Assembly (NCBI RefSeq): GCF_005484585.1
Contig: NZ_CP039435.1
Coordinates: 2,170,001 to 2,234,000 of the forward strand
From: Brevundimonas sp. SGAir0440
GTDB taxonomy: Bacteria > Pseudomonadota > Alphaproteobacteria > Caulobacterales > Caulobacteraceae
Length of the DNA: 64,000 nt
Reading direction: 5' to 3'
Shown piece after piece: positions 32,263 through 39,294 of this stretch. The notes beneath the pieces are model-generated. The model made no database searches. It was not told where the DNA came from and saw nothing but the letters and a program-made list of their open reading frames with translations. The position numbers and the translations under genes are program-made. Every line of letters starts with the position of its first letter. Position 1 is the stretch's first letter.

Positions 32263-32301
32263 GGCCCTGCGATCTTGCACATCGCGGGGCCTTTTGTTTT
32301 T
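32263..32301 (+). terminator. Leader terminator (attenuator candidate), module 1
   Basis: 11-base-pair stem GGCCCTGCGAT with ATCGCGGGGCC (one G-T pair), loop CTTGCAC, then TTTTGTTTTT. It ends 9 bases before a start codon rather than after a gene. Nearly the same sequence stands at 34,051-34,090 before the HNH gene. Confidence 0.75.
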
Positions 32302-32310
32302 CGGATTTTT

Positions 32311-32970
32311 ATGGACAACCCCTTTGCAGCCGTTGTGGCTGAACTTGACTACCTCGGGAATGACAACGCTCTCCTGAACTCTGCCCTCTACAAGAACCCT
32401 GACTTCGTGGCGTGGTGCGAGAGGATCGCTGACCGTCAGCACAAGGTCCGCGCATCGGCCGTGACGCCCCTGCCCGCGTTGGAGACGATCTTGGCCCTTG
32501 AGGCGACAGTCTTTGACAACGGTCCTGAACCGAAGTTCCGACACAAGATCACGCTCCAGACCTACATGGGCGATCATCCCAACTGGAAGCGTCCGAACTG
32601 GAAAGGGACGGCGACGCTCTGGCCGCACGATGTCGCCGTGAAGACGGCGAAGAAATCGAAGGCGAAGTTCTCGGAAGCTACGCTCGCCGTGGTTGAAGCT
32701 CTGGCCGGTCAAGGCTCCGGTTTCGTGGGCGTCTTCATGCACACGGGCGCCGGGATGGGGTCTACCTACAACGATCAGCACGTGGTCTGGATCGACATGG
32801 AGACGAATGAGGCAATGATCTATTCGCCGAACGCCCACTTCTGGCTGGCACCGTTCGACAAGCTGGACGCCAAGGGCAAGCCGCTCAAGAGCAACGGCAT
32901 CCTGCATTCGCGGTCATCGTCGGCCGACACTCTGGATCACTGGTCAACGGGCGAGCCGGTTTCGCTTTAA
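32311..32970 (+). CDS. Phage protein of unknown function behind a leader terminator
   Basis: 219 residues from the ATG at 32,311, no clear ribosome site. A helical N-terminus (FAAVVAELDYLGNDNALLNSALY), then FRHKITLQTYMGDHPNWKRPNW, a central GFVGVFMHTGAGMGSTYNDQHVVW and the end STGEPVSL. No signal peptide or membrane segment. No known motif is recognised. Expression probably depends on read-through of the terminator immediately upstream, or on start within the T-rich region. Confidence 0.6.
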   Translation: MDNPFAAVVAELDYLGNDNALLNSALYKNPDFVAWCERIADRQHKVRASAVTPLPALETILALEATVFDNGPEPKFRHKITLQTYMGDHPNWKRPNWKGTATLWPHDVAVKTAKKSKAKFSEATLAVVEALAGQGSGFVGVFMHTGAGMGSTYNDQHVVWIDMETNEAMIYSPNAHFWLAPFDKLDAKGKPLKSNGILHSRSSSADTLDHWSTGEPVSL

Positions 32971-32971
32971 C

Positions 32972-33168
32972 TATTCGCCGGGAGTGATGCTCCCTCTATT
33001 AATACCCCCTAATACTAATATATTAATAGAGGGAGCACCCCTCGGCGAATACGGCTTTGGTCGGTTCCCTCTAATAGAGAGCATCACCTGACGGTTCGCC
33101 CAACAATAGGGACATAGGCTTGCCCCCGCCTCGTTCCTCGTCGGCGCCAAACCATTTCTCTAATAGAG
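32972..33168. repeat. Cluster of palindromic repeats around CTCTAATAGAGGGAG
   Basis: An 80-base imperfect palindrome (32,972-33,051) has outer arms TATTCGCCG/CGGCGAATA and inner arms TGCTCCCTCTATTAATA/TATTAATAGAGGGAGCA around a 16-base AT-rich loop. Two more copies of the inner motif follow: CTCTAATAGAG then AGCATCACC at 33,069, and CTCTAATAGAG then GGAGTGG at 33,158. In all, four related sites lie within 200 bases. No gene is seen in 32,971-33,326. The dyad symmetry and repetition suggest binding sites for a dimeric protein, or a replication or partition-like site. Confidence 0.7.
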
Positions 33169-33239
33169 GGAGTGGGGTTGCGGCGCGGTAGTCGAGGGCG
33201 GATCGGGTCGGTGCATCACCCTGTGAAGGATGGCGACCC

Positions 33240-33268
33240 AAAAAAGAGCGGTGACCGAGGTCACCGCT
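33240..33268 (-). terminator. Intrinsic terminator of the DUF892 gene
   Basis: Read on the minus strand: a perfect 10-base-pair stem AGCGGTGACC/GGTCACCGCT with a 2-base spacer, then C and six T residues. It lies 59 bases past the stop of the minus-strand gene. Confidence 0.8.
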
Positions 33269-33326
33269 ACAGATAGTTTGCTTCGCCTTCGTTCAACACC
33301 GGTTGATGACGCGAGTTCCTTACGAA

Positions 33327-33827
33327 TCAGGCGGACTTCTTCATCGCTTCAGCGTTAACGGCGGCGTCTGCAATGGCCGTGAGGTCTTCATCGGTTTGGG
33401 ACTCTTCATTCAAGGTCTCTTCGAGCAAAGCGGCTGCGTCAGTTAGGCCCAGCACGTTCGCCCAGCGTCGCAGAGTGCCGTATCGGGTAATTTCGTAGTG
33501 TTCGACTGCTTGCGCGGCGGCCAGCAGACCCGCATCCATGGCAGGATTATCCTTATATTCCTCCATGATCTCATCGCCCTCGGCGAGAATGCCTTCGATG
33601 GCGTCGCACGTCTTTCCTCGCGGAGCCTTCCCGATGATCTCAAACACCTGTTGCAGACGTTCGATCTGCCCCTCAGTTTGATCCTTGTGCTTCTCGAACG
33701 CGGCCTTCAGTTCGGGCGACTGGGCGGCGCGAGCCATCTTGGGGAGCGACTTCAGGATTTTCCGCTCAGCGTAATAGATATCCTTCAGGGTGTCGTGGAA
33801 CAGAGTGTCGAGTGTTTTCTCGGCCAT
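33327..33827 (-). CDS. Ferritin-like DUF892 (YciE/YciF family) protein
   Basis: 166 residues from the ATG at 33,827, with GGAG 8 bases upstream; an ATG two codons earlier is possible. The sequence is the standard four-helix DUF892 pattern: LDTLFHDTLKDIYYAERKIL, then ALPKMA-like SLPKMARAAQSPELKAAF, KHKDQTEGQIERLQQVFE, and AQAVEHYEITRYGTLRRWA near 105-123. Glu and His residues in these helices match ferritin-like metal sites. The family is linked to stress responses in bacteria. Finding it inside prophage accessory DNA suggests a captured host gene. It has its own terminator. Confidence 0.88.
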   Translation of the reverse strand: MAEKTLDTLFHDTLKDIYYAERKILKSLPKMARAAQSPELKAAFEKHKDQTEGQIERLQQVFEIIGKAPRGKTCDAIEGILAEGDEIMEEYKDNPAMDAGLLAAAQAVEHYEITRYGTLRRWANVLGLTDAAALLEETLNEESQTDEDLTAIADAAVNAEAMKKSA

Positions 33828-33944
33828 AACCATATCTCCGTTGGGTGAGACACATAAAAGCACAGCTAAGCGGGTCAGTTCCTTGCGTCGGTGGTTCGAA
33901 ATGAGGCCAGCGCGCGATTAACCTCCCGACAGCGTTTCCCGCGT

Positions 33945-33957
33945 CGCTGACTAAATA
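33945..33957 (+). promoter_or_regulatory. Candidate phage promoter motif CGCTGACTAAATA
   Basis: Identical over 13 bases to the minus-strand copy at 26,829-26,817. Lies 94 bases before the module 2 leader terminator and the HNH gene. Confidence 0.35.
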
Positions 33958-34050
33958 ACATCACAACCGTTCCGGCGAGAGCAAGTCGCGGATCGGGCCG
34001 ATGTTTGAAACGCGCGCATAGTCTGAACAGCTTGTTCGTTTCCAGAAAGA

Positions 34051-34090
34051 GGCCCTGCCGATCTTGCTCATCGGCGGGGCCTTTTCGTTT
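34051..34090 (+). terminator. Leader terminator (attenuator candidate), module 2
   Basis: 12-base-pair stem GGCCCTGCCGAT with ATCGGCGGGGCC (one G-T pair), loop CTTGCTC, then TTTTCGTTT. Compared with module 1 it has one extra base pair and one loop change. It ends 10 bases before the HNH gene. Confidence 0.75.
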
Positions 34091-34100
34091 GGAAACTGAA

Positions 34101-34559
34101 TTGGAGAAATGTCGCAAATGCGCTGATGCGTTGACGCCGGGAGTAAACTGGTCAGCGTCACGAGTAAGGAAGCCTGACCGAATTTGCAGCCCCTGCAACT
34201 CGGCCGCCGCTGCGGTCTGGAACCGAGCGCACCCCGAAGCGAGGCAAGGCACACAGAAGGTCTATCGCAAGAACCACCTCGACAAGCTTGCTTCTGACAA
34301 TAATCGCCGTCGCGCGGTGAAGCTGGCCGCTCTGTCCCCGGATCGAGACGAAGCCAAGATCGCGGCTGTATATTCGCTGGCCAGTCGCCTGACTGCGCGG
34401 TTCGGCCGCCCTTACCACGTCGATCACCTTGTGCCGCTCGCCAAAGGTGGGCTGCACCACGAGGACAACCTTGTGGCCATGCGGGGCGACTACAACTTGG
34501 CAAAGAAAGACAAGATCATCCCATCGGTCATCTCGTTTTTTGGCGGGGAGGCCGCCTGA
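34101..34559 (+). CDS. HNH endonuclease with N-terminal zinc ribbon
   Basis: 152 residues from a TTG at 34,101 (GGAAA upstream). A start further up would place the leader terminator inside the coding region. Cysteines C4, C7, C29 and C32 form a zinc ribbon. The C-terminal part is an HNH nuclease: YHVDHLVPLAKGGLHHEDNL (105-124) with the Asp-His of the first strand, a conserved Asn123 and YNLAKKDK. Free-standing HNH genes in phages act as homing endonucleases or in packaging; here its isolated position with its own leader suggests a mobile or independent element. Confidence 0.85.
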   Translation: MEKCRKCADALTPGVNWSASRVRKPDRICSPCNSAAAAVWNRAHPEARQGTQKVYRKNHLDKLASDNNRRRAVKLAALSPDRDEAKIAAVYSLASRLTARFGRPYHVDHLVPLAKGGLHHEDNLVAMRGDYNLAKKDKIIPSVISFFGGEAA

Positions 34560-34738
34560 TGCACTCGGCCTTCCAATACAACGGCAACCCCGTCACCGCA
34601 GCCGAAGCCGCAGCGATCATCACCGAACGCCGAGCGGAATGGCATCGCAAACGGTTGGACCGTGCGCGAGATCGCGACGCCCGCGACGGCGCAATTCTAC
34701 GCCAACTTTGGTCGATGATCCGGGGGCGCGATGTCTAA
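34559..34738 (+). CDS. Small basic phage protein
   Basis: 59 residues, starting in a TGATG overlap with the HNH stop and overlapping the next gene by 8 bases. Helical and strongly charged (ITERRAEWHRKRLDRARDRD, LRQLWSMIRGRDV). Possibly nucleic-acid binding. No family recognised. Confidence 0.55.
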   Translation: MHSAFQYNGNPVTAAEAAAIITERRAEWHRKRLDRARDRDARDGAILRQLWSMIRGRDV

Positions 34739-34961
34739 CCGCGTCTACACCGATGCCGAACTGACGCCACGGATGCTGGCTCAGAAGCTGGACCTCTTTT
34801 GCCGCGCCGACGCCAACGCGCAGAACACCCGATCCGAGATCAGCAAGACCCGGACCCGGCTGCACGAGCTTGAGAACCTTCTGATCACGCTGGACGCGGA
34901 GATCGAGGACGCCGCCGAGTTCGCATCGACTTACTTCCTTAAACGTGGAACGCTGGATTGA
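34731..34961 (+). CDS. Small coiled-coil phage protein
   Basis: 76 residues. A long amphipathic helix (QNTRSEISKTRTRLHELENL, then LITLDAEIEDAAEFASTYF) dominates. It is translationally coupled to the preceding small gene. Function unknown. Confidence 0.58.
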   Translation: MSNRVYTDAELTPRMLAQKLDLFCRADANAQNTRSEISKTRTRLHELENLLITLDAEIEDAAEFASTYFLKRGTLD

Positions 34962-34983
34962 AGAAGCGAATGACGAGGGCGAG

Positions 34984-35463
34984 ATGAATTTCACTGCACC
35001 GCTGATTTTGATCGCCGCGCTCGCTTGTTTTGGCCCGGCTGCGGCGCAATCCCAATCCGAAGTGCCGCTCTACGTTGGAGAGGTGACTGCGGCGAACGCC
35101 GAGAGGTTCACGTCTACGCTTTCGAATCAGGTTGATAAAGTCGTTGGCTTGCAGATTGTATTCGGCACAATCAGCGAAGGCGACGTGCTGACGGACGGCT
35201 CTCTGAACGGCGGTGCCTATATCTCTTTTGCCAATTCGTATGCGGGGGGCGTCCAGATCAACATCCCCGACGCCTATTTGAGGCATGGCGAATGGGTCGC
35301 TGACGGCTTCTACACCATCAAATACGGAGGGATGGGTCAGGGCATCATGGGCTACTACCTGCGCCCGGCAGACGAGGCAGCGATCCGACTCTCGGAAAAG
35401 CCCATCGTCCAGCGTCCAGTCGAGGCATTGCCGCCTGTCGAGCGCACGAGAACCGCTGATTAG
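34984..35463 (+). CDS. Secreted prophage protein of unknown function
   Basis: 159 residues from the ATG at 34,984, chosen because GAGGGCGAG precedes it and a signal peptide begins there (MNFTAPLILIAALACFGPAAA, cleavage near AAA-QSQ). The mature part is beta-rich (VVGLQIVFGTISEGDVLTDG, GAYISFANSYAGGVQINIPD), ending in a Pro/Arg-rich tail. It is the second exported protein carried by this prophage and overlaps the convergent AIPR gene by 4 bases. A surface or superinfection-exclusion role is possible but unproven. Confidence 0.68.
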   Translation: MNFTAPLILIAALACFGPAAAQSQSEVPLYVGEVTAANAERFTSTLSNQVDKVVGLQIVFGTISEGDVLTDGSLNGGAYISFANSYAGGVQINIPDAYLRHGEWVADGFYTIKYGGMGQGIMGYYLRPADEAAIRLSEKPIVQRPVEALPPVERTRTAD

Positions 35464-37277
35464 GCTTCGGTGATGGGTGGCTCGCCTTCGTCCGACACGT
35501 CATTGGAAGCGGCAACCTCCTCGACCCCATCACCGCCCGAAGCCGCCGCCTTATCCTCAGCAGTTTCGGCGACGAGCGACGCAGCATAAGCCCGCGCCGC
35601 TTCGATCACCCTCGTTTGGAATGATGGACTCTTAGCAACTTTGTCAGTGCCCCCCGCATCGGTGAACAGTCCAATCACCGCGCCGATAGCGTGATTGAAC
35701 TCGTCGGGCGATGGTGAGTAGCCTCTCCACATATGGGCCGCTTGAAGGCTTGCCTTAAATTTCGCAGCACTCAGGTAGGCAAGGATGTGGAAAATGACAT
35801 CGTTCTTGAAACTTGACGGTGCTGATGCATAGGACGCGATTAGCCGCGTCATGATCTCGCGTTTGGCGACGATGATGTTGAGGAAGCTGTCCAGAGGATA
35901 TTTGTCCGAAAACAGACTGATGTAATCTTCGTCTGATTTCAGGAGCGTGGTGGGGCGGCCTCTCGCATCTGCGGGGCGGAAAAGAATGGCGGCCATCAGG
36001 GCTTGAGCCATTTCAGCCAGCGTGACGATCTCGGTCACTTTCTTTCCGGCAATGCGATACTGGTTCTTACGACGCTCGTAGTAGAGGCCATTACCCTTCA
36101 AGTGGTCTTCGATGTTGCGGTGAACGTGATCCATTCCGCGCAGGTAGGCTTTCGGAATATGTGTCTGGCTATTCGTCGCCTTGATCACCTCATCGCGGGC
36201 CTTCTCACTCGATGGCTGGATGATTTTCACCAGCAGGATTTGCTGGCGCCGCTTTTCCTTGATCTCCTCGGCAACCAAGGGATCGGTCATGAAAGCGTAG
36301 ATGACATTCGAAGTTTGAAGACCATTCACCAGAAGTGGGTCCGTTAGGGTGAGAACTTCCCCCTTCTGATCGATGTCGCTGGCTACAATGGTGATCCCAT
36401 TGTTGAACCACCAGAAGTCGCCTTCATCGAGTTCATGCAAGGTCTTCTTGATGGCTTCGTTGACCTCGGACTTGCCGAGAAAGTCGCGGACGTTAGCATC
36501 GAAAAAGCTGCGGATTAAAACGCCATGGTCGTCGGTTAGAAAATCGATGAAGGCGCCGATTGTCGTCAGGCATGCAAAGGAGTCAGCCGTGCTGGACGAG
36601 ATAACTTTATGGTTCGCCAAACGCTTTTGCCGGGTGCGCGGCAGGCGAGACAGCGCGATCAGTTCCTCCGCGCCGACGAATTCAAAATTGACGTCTTTAG
36701 TCCCAGCCGCCTTGCTGATTTGATCGCTCAAAGTCTGGGACGTCTTGATGACTGTCTCGTGGATCGCGGCCGTTGATGCCTTTGTGACATAAAACACGGT
36801 CGTAGCGACCCGGATCGTTCGACCAGACGTGTCGAAGAGAACTCGGCGCGCTACTGCAAACAAATCCTGTAGCTTGGTGCTGTAGCCTGCGATGTAGCCG
36901 TCATAGGTCTTCGACAGGTCGAGCAGATCGGTGACAGTTGCTCGGATGATTTTCAGGGGGTTCTCTTCAAATCCCGTCGTGTTTTTTGATTGAATGAGGA
37001 TCAGGTCCACGTCGAGCGGGCCTTTATCGGGAATCTCTTCGCCTTCCTCACCGCGCAGGCTGGCACCGTTGACGATGACATACATTGCGTCGATTTGACC
37101 ATCGAGACTGCCATCTGTGAGACCGGCGTCGATGTCATCCTTGGACAGATCGAACTTTAGAAGAACCTGCTCGTGCGCGACGCTCATGAACGCTTCGTCG
37201 AGATTGGTCGTCCCAAGATCGTCGGCCCGTGATTTCACGAGGCCATCGGTCAACGCTTGATATGTGTTATTTGCCAT
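35460..37277 (-). CDS. AIPR-family abortive infection / phage resistance protein
   Basis: 605 residues from the ATG at 37,277; an ATG at 37,331 would add 18. The AIPR domain shows its usual landmarks: FWWFNNGITIVASDI (about 287-302), DPLLVNGLQTSNVIY (313-327) and IKATNSQTHIPKAYL (365-379). Near residues 55-98 the pattern GSLDGQIDAMYV ... DVDLILIQSKN resembles a PD-(D/E)xK nuclease core (Asp, then Q-x-K), which is an inference. AIPR proteins are linked to abortive infection and some restriction systems. The gene is independently oriented and is the last gene before the tRNA attachment site, a classical position for prophage-borne defence cargo. Confidence 0.82.
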   Translation of the reverse strand: MANNTYQALTDGLVKSRADDLGTTNLDEAFMSVAHEQVLLKFDLSKDDIDAGLTDGSLDGQIDAMYVIVNGASLRGEEGEEIPDKGPLDVDLILIQSKNTTGFEENPLKIIRATVTDLLDLSKTYDGYIAGYSTKLQDLFAVARRVLFDTSGRTIRVATTVFYVTKASTAAIHETVIKTSQTLSDQISKAAGTKDVNFEFVGAEELIALSRLPRTRQKRLANHKVISSSTADSFACLTTIGAFIDFLTDDHGVLIRSFFDANVRDFLGKSEVNEAIKKTLHELDEGDFWWFNNGITIVASDIDQKGEVLTLTDPLLVNGLQTSNVIYAFMTDPLVAEEIKEKRRQQILLVKIIQPSSEKARDEVIKATNSQTHIPKAYLRGMDHVHRNIEDHLKGNGLYYERRKNQYRIAGKKVTEIVTLAEMAQALMAAILFRPADARGRPTTLLKSDEDYISLFSDKYPLDSFLNIIVAKREIMTRLIASYASAPSSFKNDVIFHILAYLSAAKFKASLQAAHMWRGYSPSPDEFNHAIGAVIGLFTDAGGTDKVAKSPSFQTRVIEAARAYAASLVAETAEDKAAASGGDGVEEVAASNDVSDEGEPPITEA

Positions 37278-37352
37278 CCAGCCGATCTCGCGTGTTTCAC
37301 CTGATTTATCAACCGCAAGTTTTGGAGGCATTGACCTGTCAACCGCGCCAGA

Positions 37353-37535
37353 TCGTGCCAAGCCCTCAGCCGAGGGCCTGAAAATCGTGCCAATCGTGCC
37401 AAACCGTGGGTCACGATGCTGATTTCGTTTACGAAAATAGAGAGCGGGGAAACCGTGCCAAGGCCCAGATTTCCCCGTTGAAACCGTGCCAACCGTGCCA
37501 AAAACGAGCCATCTGGCGCGTGTGGCACGGCACGA
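37353..37535. repeat. Six CGTGCCAA direct repeats plus an inverted pair next to the tRNA
   Basis: YCGTGCCAA occurs at about 37,353, 37,385, 37,394, 37,453, 37,484 and 37,493. Two pairs are spaced exactly 9 bases apart. The reverse form GGCACGGCACG lies at about 37,524. The gap between the AIPR gene and the tRNA contains no gene. Repeated short sites beside an attachment site suit arm-type binding sites for an integrase or excisionase. Confidence 0.65.
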
Positions 37536-37578
37536 TCCGGCCAGATAGCCGTAAGTTATTGGTTTTGCTGGGAATGAA

Positions 37579-37670
37579 TGGCGGAGACGGAGGGATTCGA
37601 ACCCTCGGTACCCCTTACGGGGTACGACGATTTAGCAAACCGTTGCCTTCAGCCACTCGGCCACGTCTCC
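37579..37670 (-). tRNA. tRNA-Ser (anticodon GCU)
   Basis: Read on the minus strand: 7-base acceptor stem GGAGACG/CGTCTCC (37,670-37,664 with 37,589-37,583), D-loop GCCGAGTGGCTGAAGGC, anticodon loop TTTGCTAAA, a long variable arm TACCCCGTAAGGGGTA and T-arm GGTTCGAATCC. Discriminator G and an encoded CCA follow. The long variable arm identifies tRNA-Ser. Its 3' end points toward the prophage, as expected for integration at a tRNA 3' end. Confidence 0.97.
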
Positions 37671-37809
37671 TGCGAGGGCGTCGATAGCGGAGGCTGATGC
37701 GTCGCGCAATCCGGTTCGAGAGAAAGCGTCCACGTTAACGCGGCATAGAGGCCAAAGCGGCAGTATCGCGGCCATCATTCGCCCCCCCGGATCGCTTCTG
37801 GACCGCCTG

Positions 37810-39294
37810 TTGCTCGACCGTCCCGCCAGTCTCGCCGCCGACACGCCGCTGAAGAGCCGGCCGTCGCGTGGGCCGTTCCGCCCGGAGATCTGGCTGAATG
37901 CGCGCGAGCGTTCGTCCGTGCGGCTGTCGGCGCATTATTTTCGGCTGATCGACGTGTTGATGGTCTGCGGGCTGGCGTTCAGCGCGGTCCTGGCGATCCA
38001 GCCGACGGGCTTGGCCTCGATCACGGTCGGCGACGCCGCGCCCGTGGTCGTCGGCGCCGTTCTGGTGCTCGTGCTGATGCGCGCGCTTCAGCTTTATCGA
38101 TTCGGACACGACACGCCCTGGCCTCTGCATATGGCTGGCGTTGTAGGCGTGGGCGTCGTCTCGGCCGGTATTGCGCTCGTCTTGGGTTGGACGCTGGACC
38201 GGCCGGCGCTGGACGTCATTGCGCCCTGGGCGCTGACGACGACGGGCGCCCTGGCGCTGTTGCACGGCCTGTGGCTGGTCGTCATTGCGCGGTGGCGTCG
38301 GCTGGGCGTGCTGTCGCCCAACATCGTCATCGTCGGCGCGACCCGAAACGCGCGACGTCTGATCGAACAGGCGTTGGAGCGGCGCGACATGAATGTGCTG
38401 GGCGTGTTCGACGACCGGCTGGCCCGATCGCCCGACAGCGTCGCCGGCGTGCCGGTACTGGGGACGGCCAAGGCTCTGTTGACCCACCGGCTGACGCCCT
38501 ATGTCGATCGGATCGTGTTGGCCATCGATCCCGAAGCGGGTCAGCGCGTGCGCGACCTGACGCAGACCTTGAACGCCCTGCCCAATCCGCTGACGGTCCT
38601 GGTCGATTCGGAGTTGGGACGCGACGGGGTACTGAACAGGCTCGCCAATGCGCCTCTGGCGTCCCTGGACGGTCCCGTCGATCCCGACAGGCGAGCCTTC
38701 AATAAGCGGATGCAGGATTTGCTGATCGGCGCCGTCGCCCTGGTCGTCGCTGCGCCCATCATGGCCCTGGTCGCCTTGGCGGTGAAGCTGGACAGCGCCG
38801 GCCCCGTCTTCTTCCGCCAGCGCCGCCATGGCTTCAATCACGAGACCATCGTGGTGTGGAAGTTCCGCTCGATGCGCCACGCCGCCGCCGACGCGACCGC
38901 CAGCCGCCAGGTCTGCGCCGACGACGACCGCGTGACCCGTGTCGGTCGCTTCATCCGCGCCACCAGCCTGGATGAGCTGCCCCAAATCTTCAACGTCCTG
39001 TCGGGCGAGATGTCCCTGGTCGGTCCCCGCCCCCACGCCATCGGCATGAAGACCGGCGAGACCGAATCCGCCCTGCTGGTCGCCGAATACGCCCATCGCC
39101 ACCGCATCAAGCCCGGCATGACCGGCTGGGCCGCCATCAAGGGCTCGCGTGGACCGGTCGATACCGAGGCCCAGGTGCGCGAGCGCGTCCAGTTGGACAT
39201 TGAATATATCGAGCGCCAATCCTTCTGGCTGGACCTGTGGGTCATCGCCGTCACAATCCCCGTTCTGCTGGGTGACCGGGCGGCCGTGCGTTGA
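37810..39294 (+). CDS. hfsE: Exopolysaccharide polyprenyl glycosylphosphotransferase (HfsE/WcaJ type)
   Basis: 494 residues from a TTG; no in-frame ATG is nearby. The N-terminal half has four or five membrane helices (LIDVLMVCGLAFSAVL, VVVGAVLVLVLMRAL) and a Rossmann-like region (IVIVGATRNARRLIEQAL). The C-terminal sugar transferase domain has the usual KRMQDLLIGAVALVVAAP helix, GPVFFRQRRHG, VWKFRSMRH, DELPQIFNVLSGEMSLVGPRP and IKPGMTGWAA. It moves a sugar-1-phosphate to undecaprenyl phosphate, the first step of polysaccharide assembly at the inner membrane. Gene order with the flippase and the HfsB/A/D-like genes suggests holdfast synthesis. Confidence 0.88.
   Translation: MLDRPASLAADTPLKSRPSRGPFRPEIWLNARERSSVRLSAHYFRLIDVLMVCGLAFSAVLAIQPTGLASITVGDAAPVVVGAVLVLVLMRALQLYRFGHDTPWPLHMAGVVGVGVVSAGIALVLGWTLDRPALDVIAPWALTTTGALALLHGLWLVVIARWRRLGVLSPNIVIVGATRNARRLIEQALERRDMNVLGVFDDRLARSPDSVAGVPVLGTAKALLTHRLTPYVDRIVLAIDPEAGQRVRDLTQTLNALPNPLTVLVDSELGRDGVLNRLANAPLASLDGPVDPDRRAFNKRMQDLLIGAVALVVAAPIMALVALAVKLDSAGPVFFRQRRHGFNHETIVVWKFRSMRHAAADATASRQVCADDDRVTRVGRFIRATSLDELPQIFNVLSGEMSLVGPRPHAIGMKTGETESALLVAEYAHRHRIKPGMTGWAAIKGSRGPVDTEAQVRERVQLDIEYIERQSFWLDLWVIAVTIPVLLGDRAAVR

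Noticed and set aside
1..37578. Search for an integrase, transposase or insertion sequence within the prophage
   Set aside because: No tyrosine or serine recombinase catalytic domain and no transposase is encoded in the window; the recombinase-like segment at 25,921 is only a short helical resemblance.
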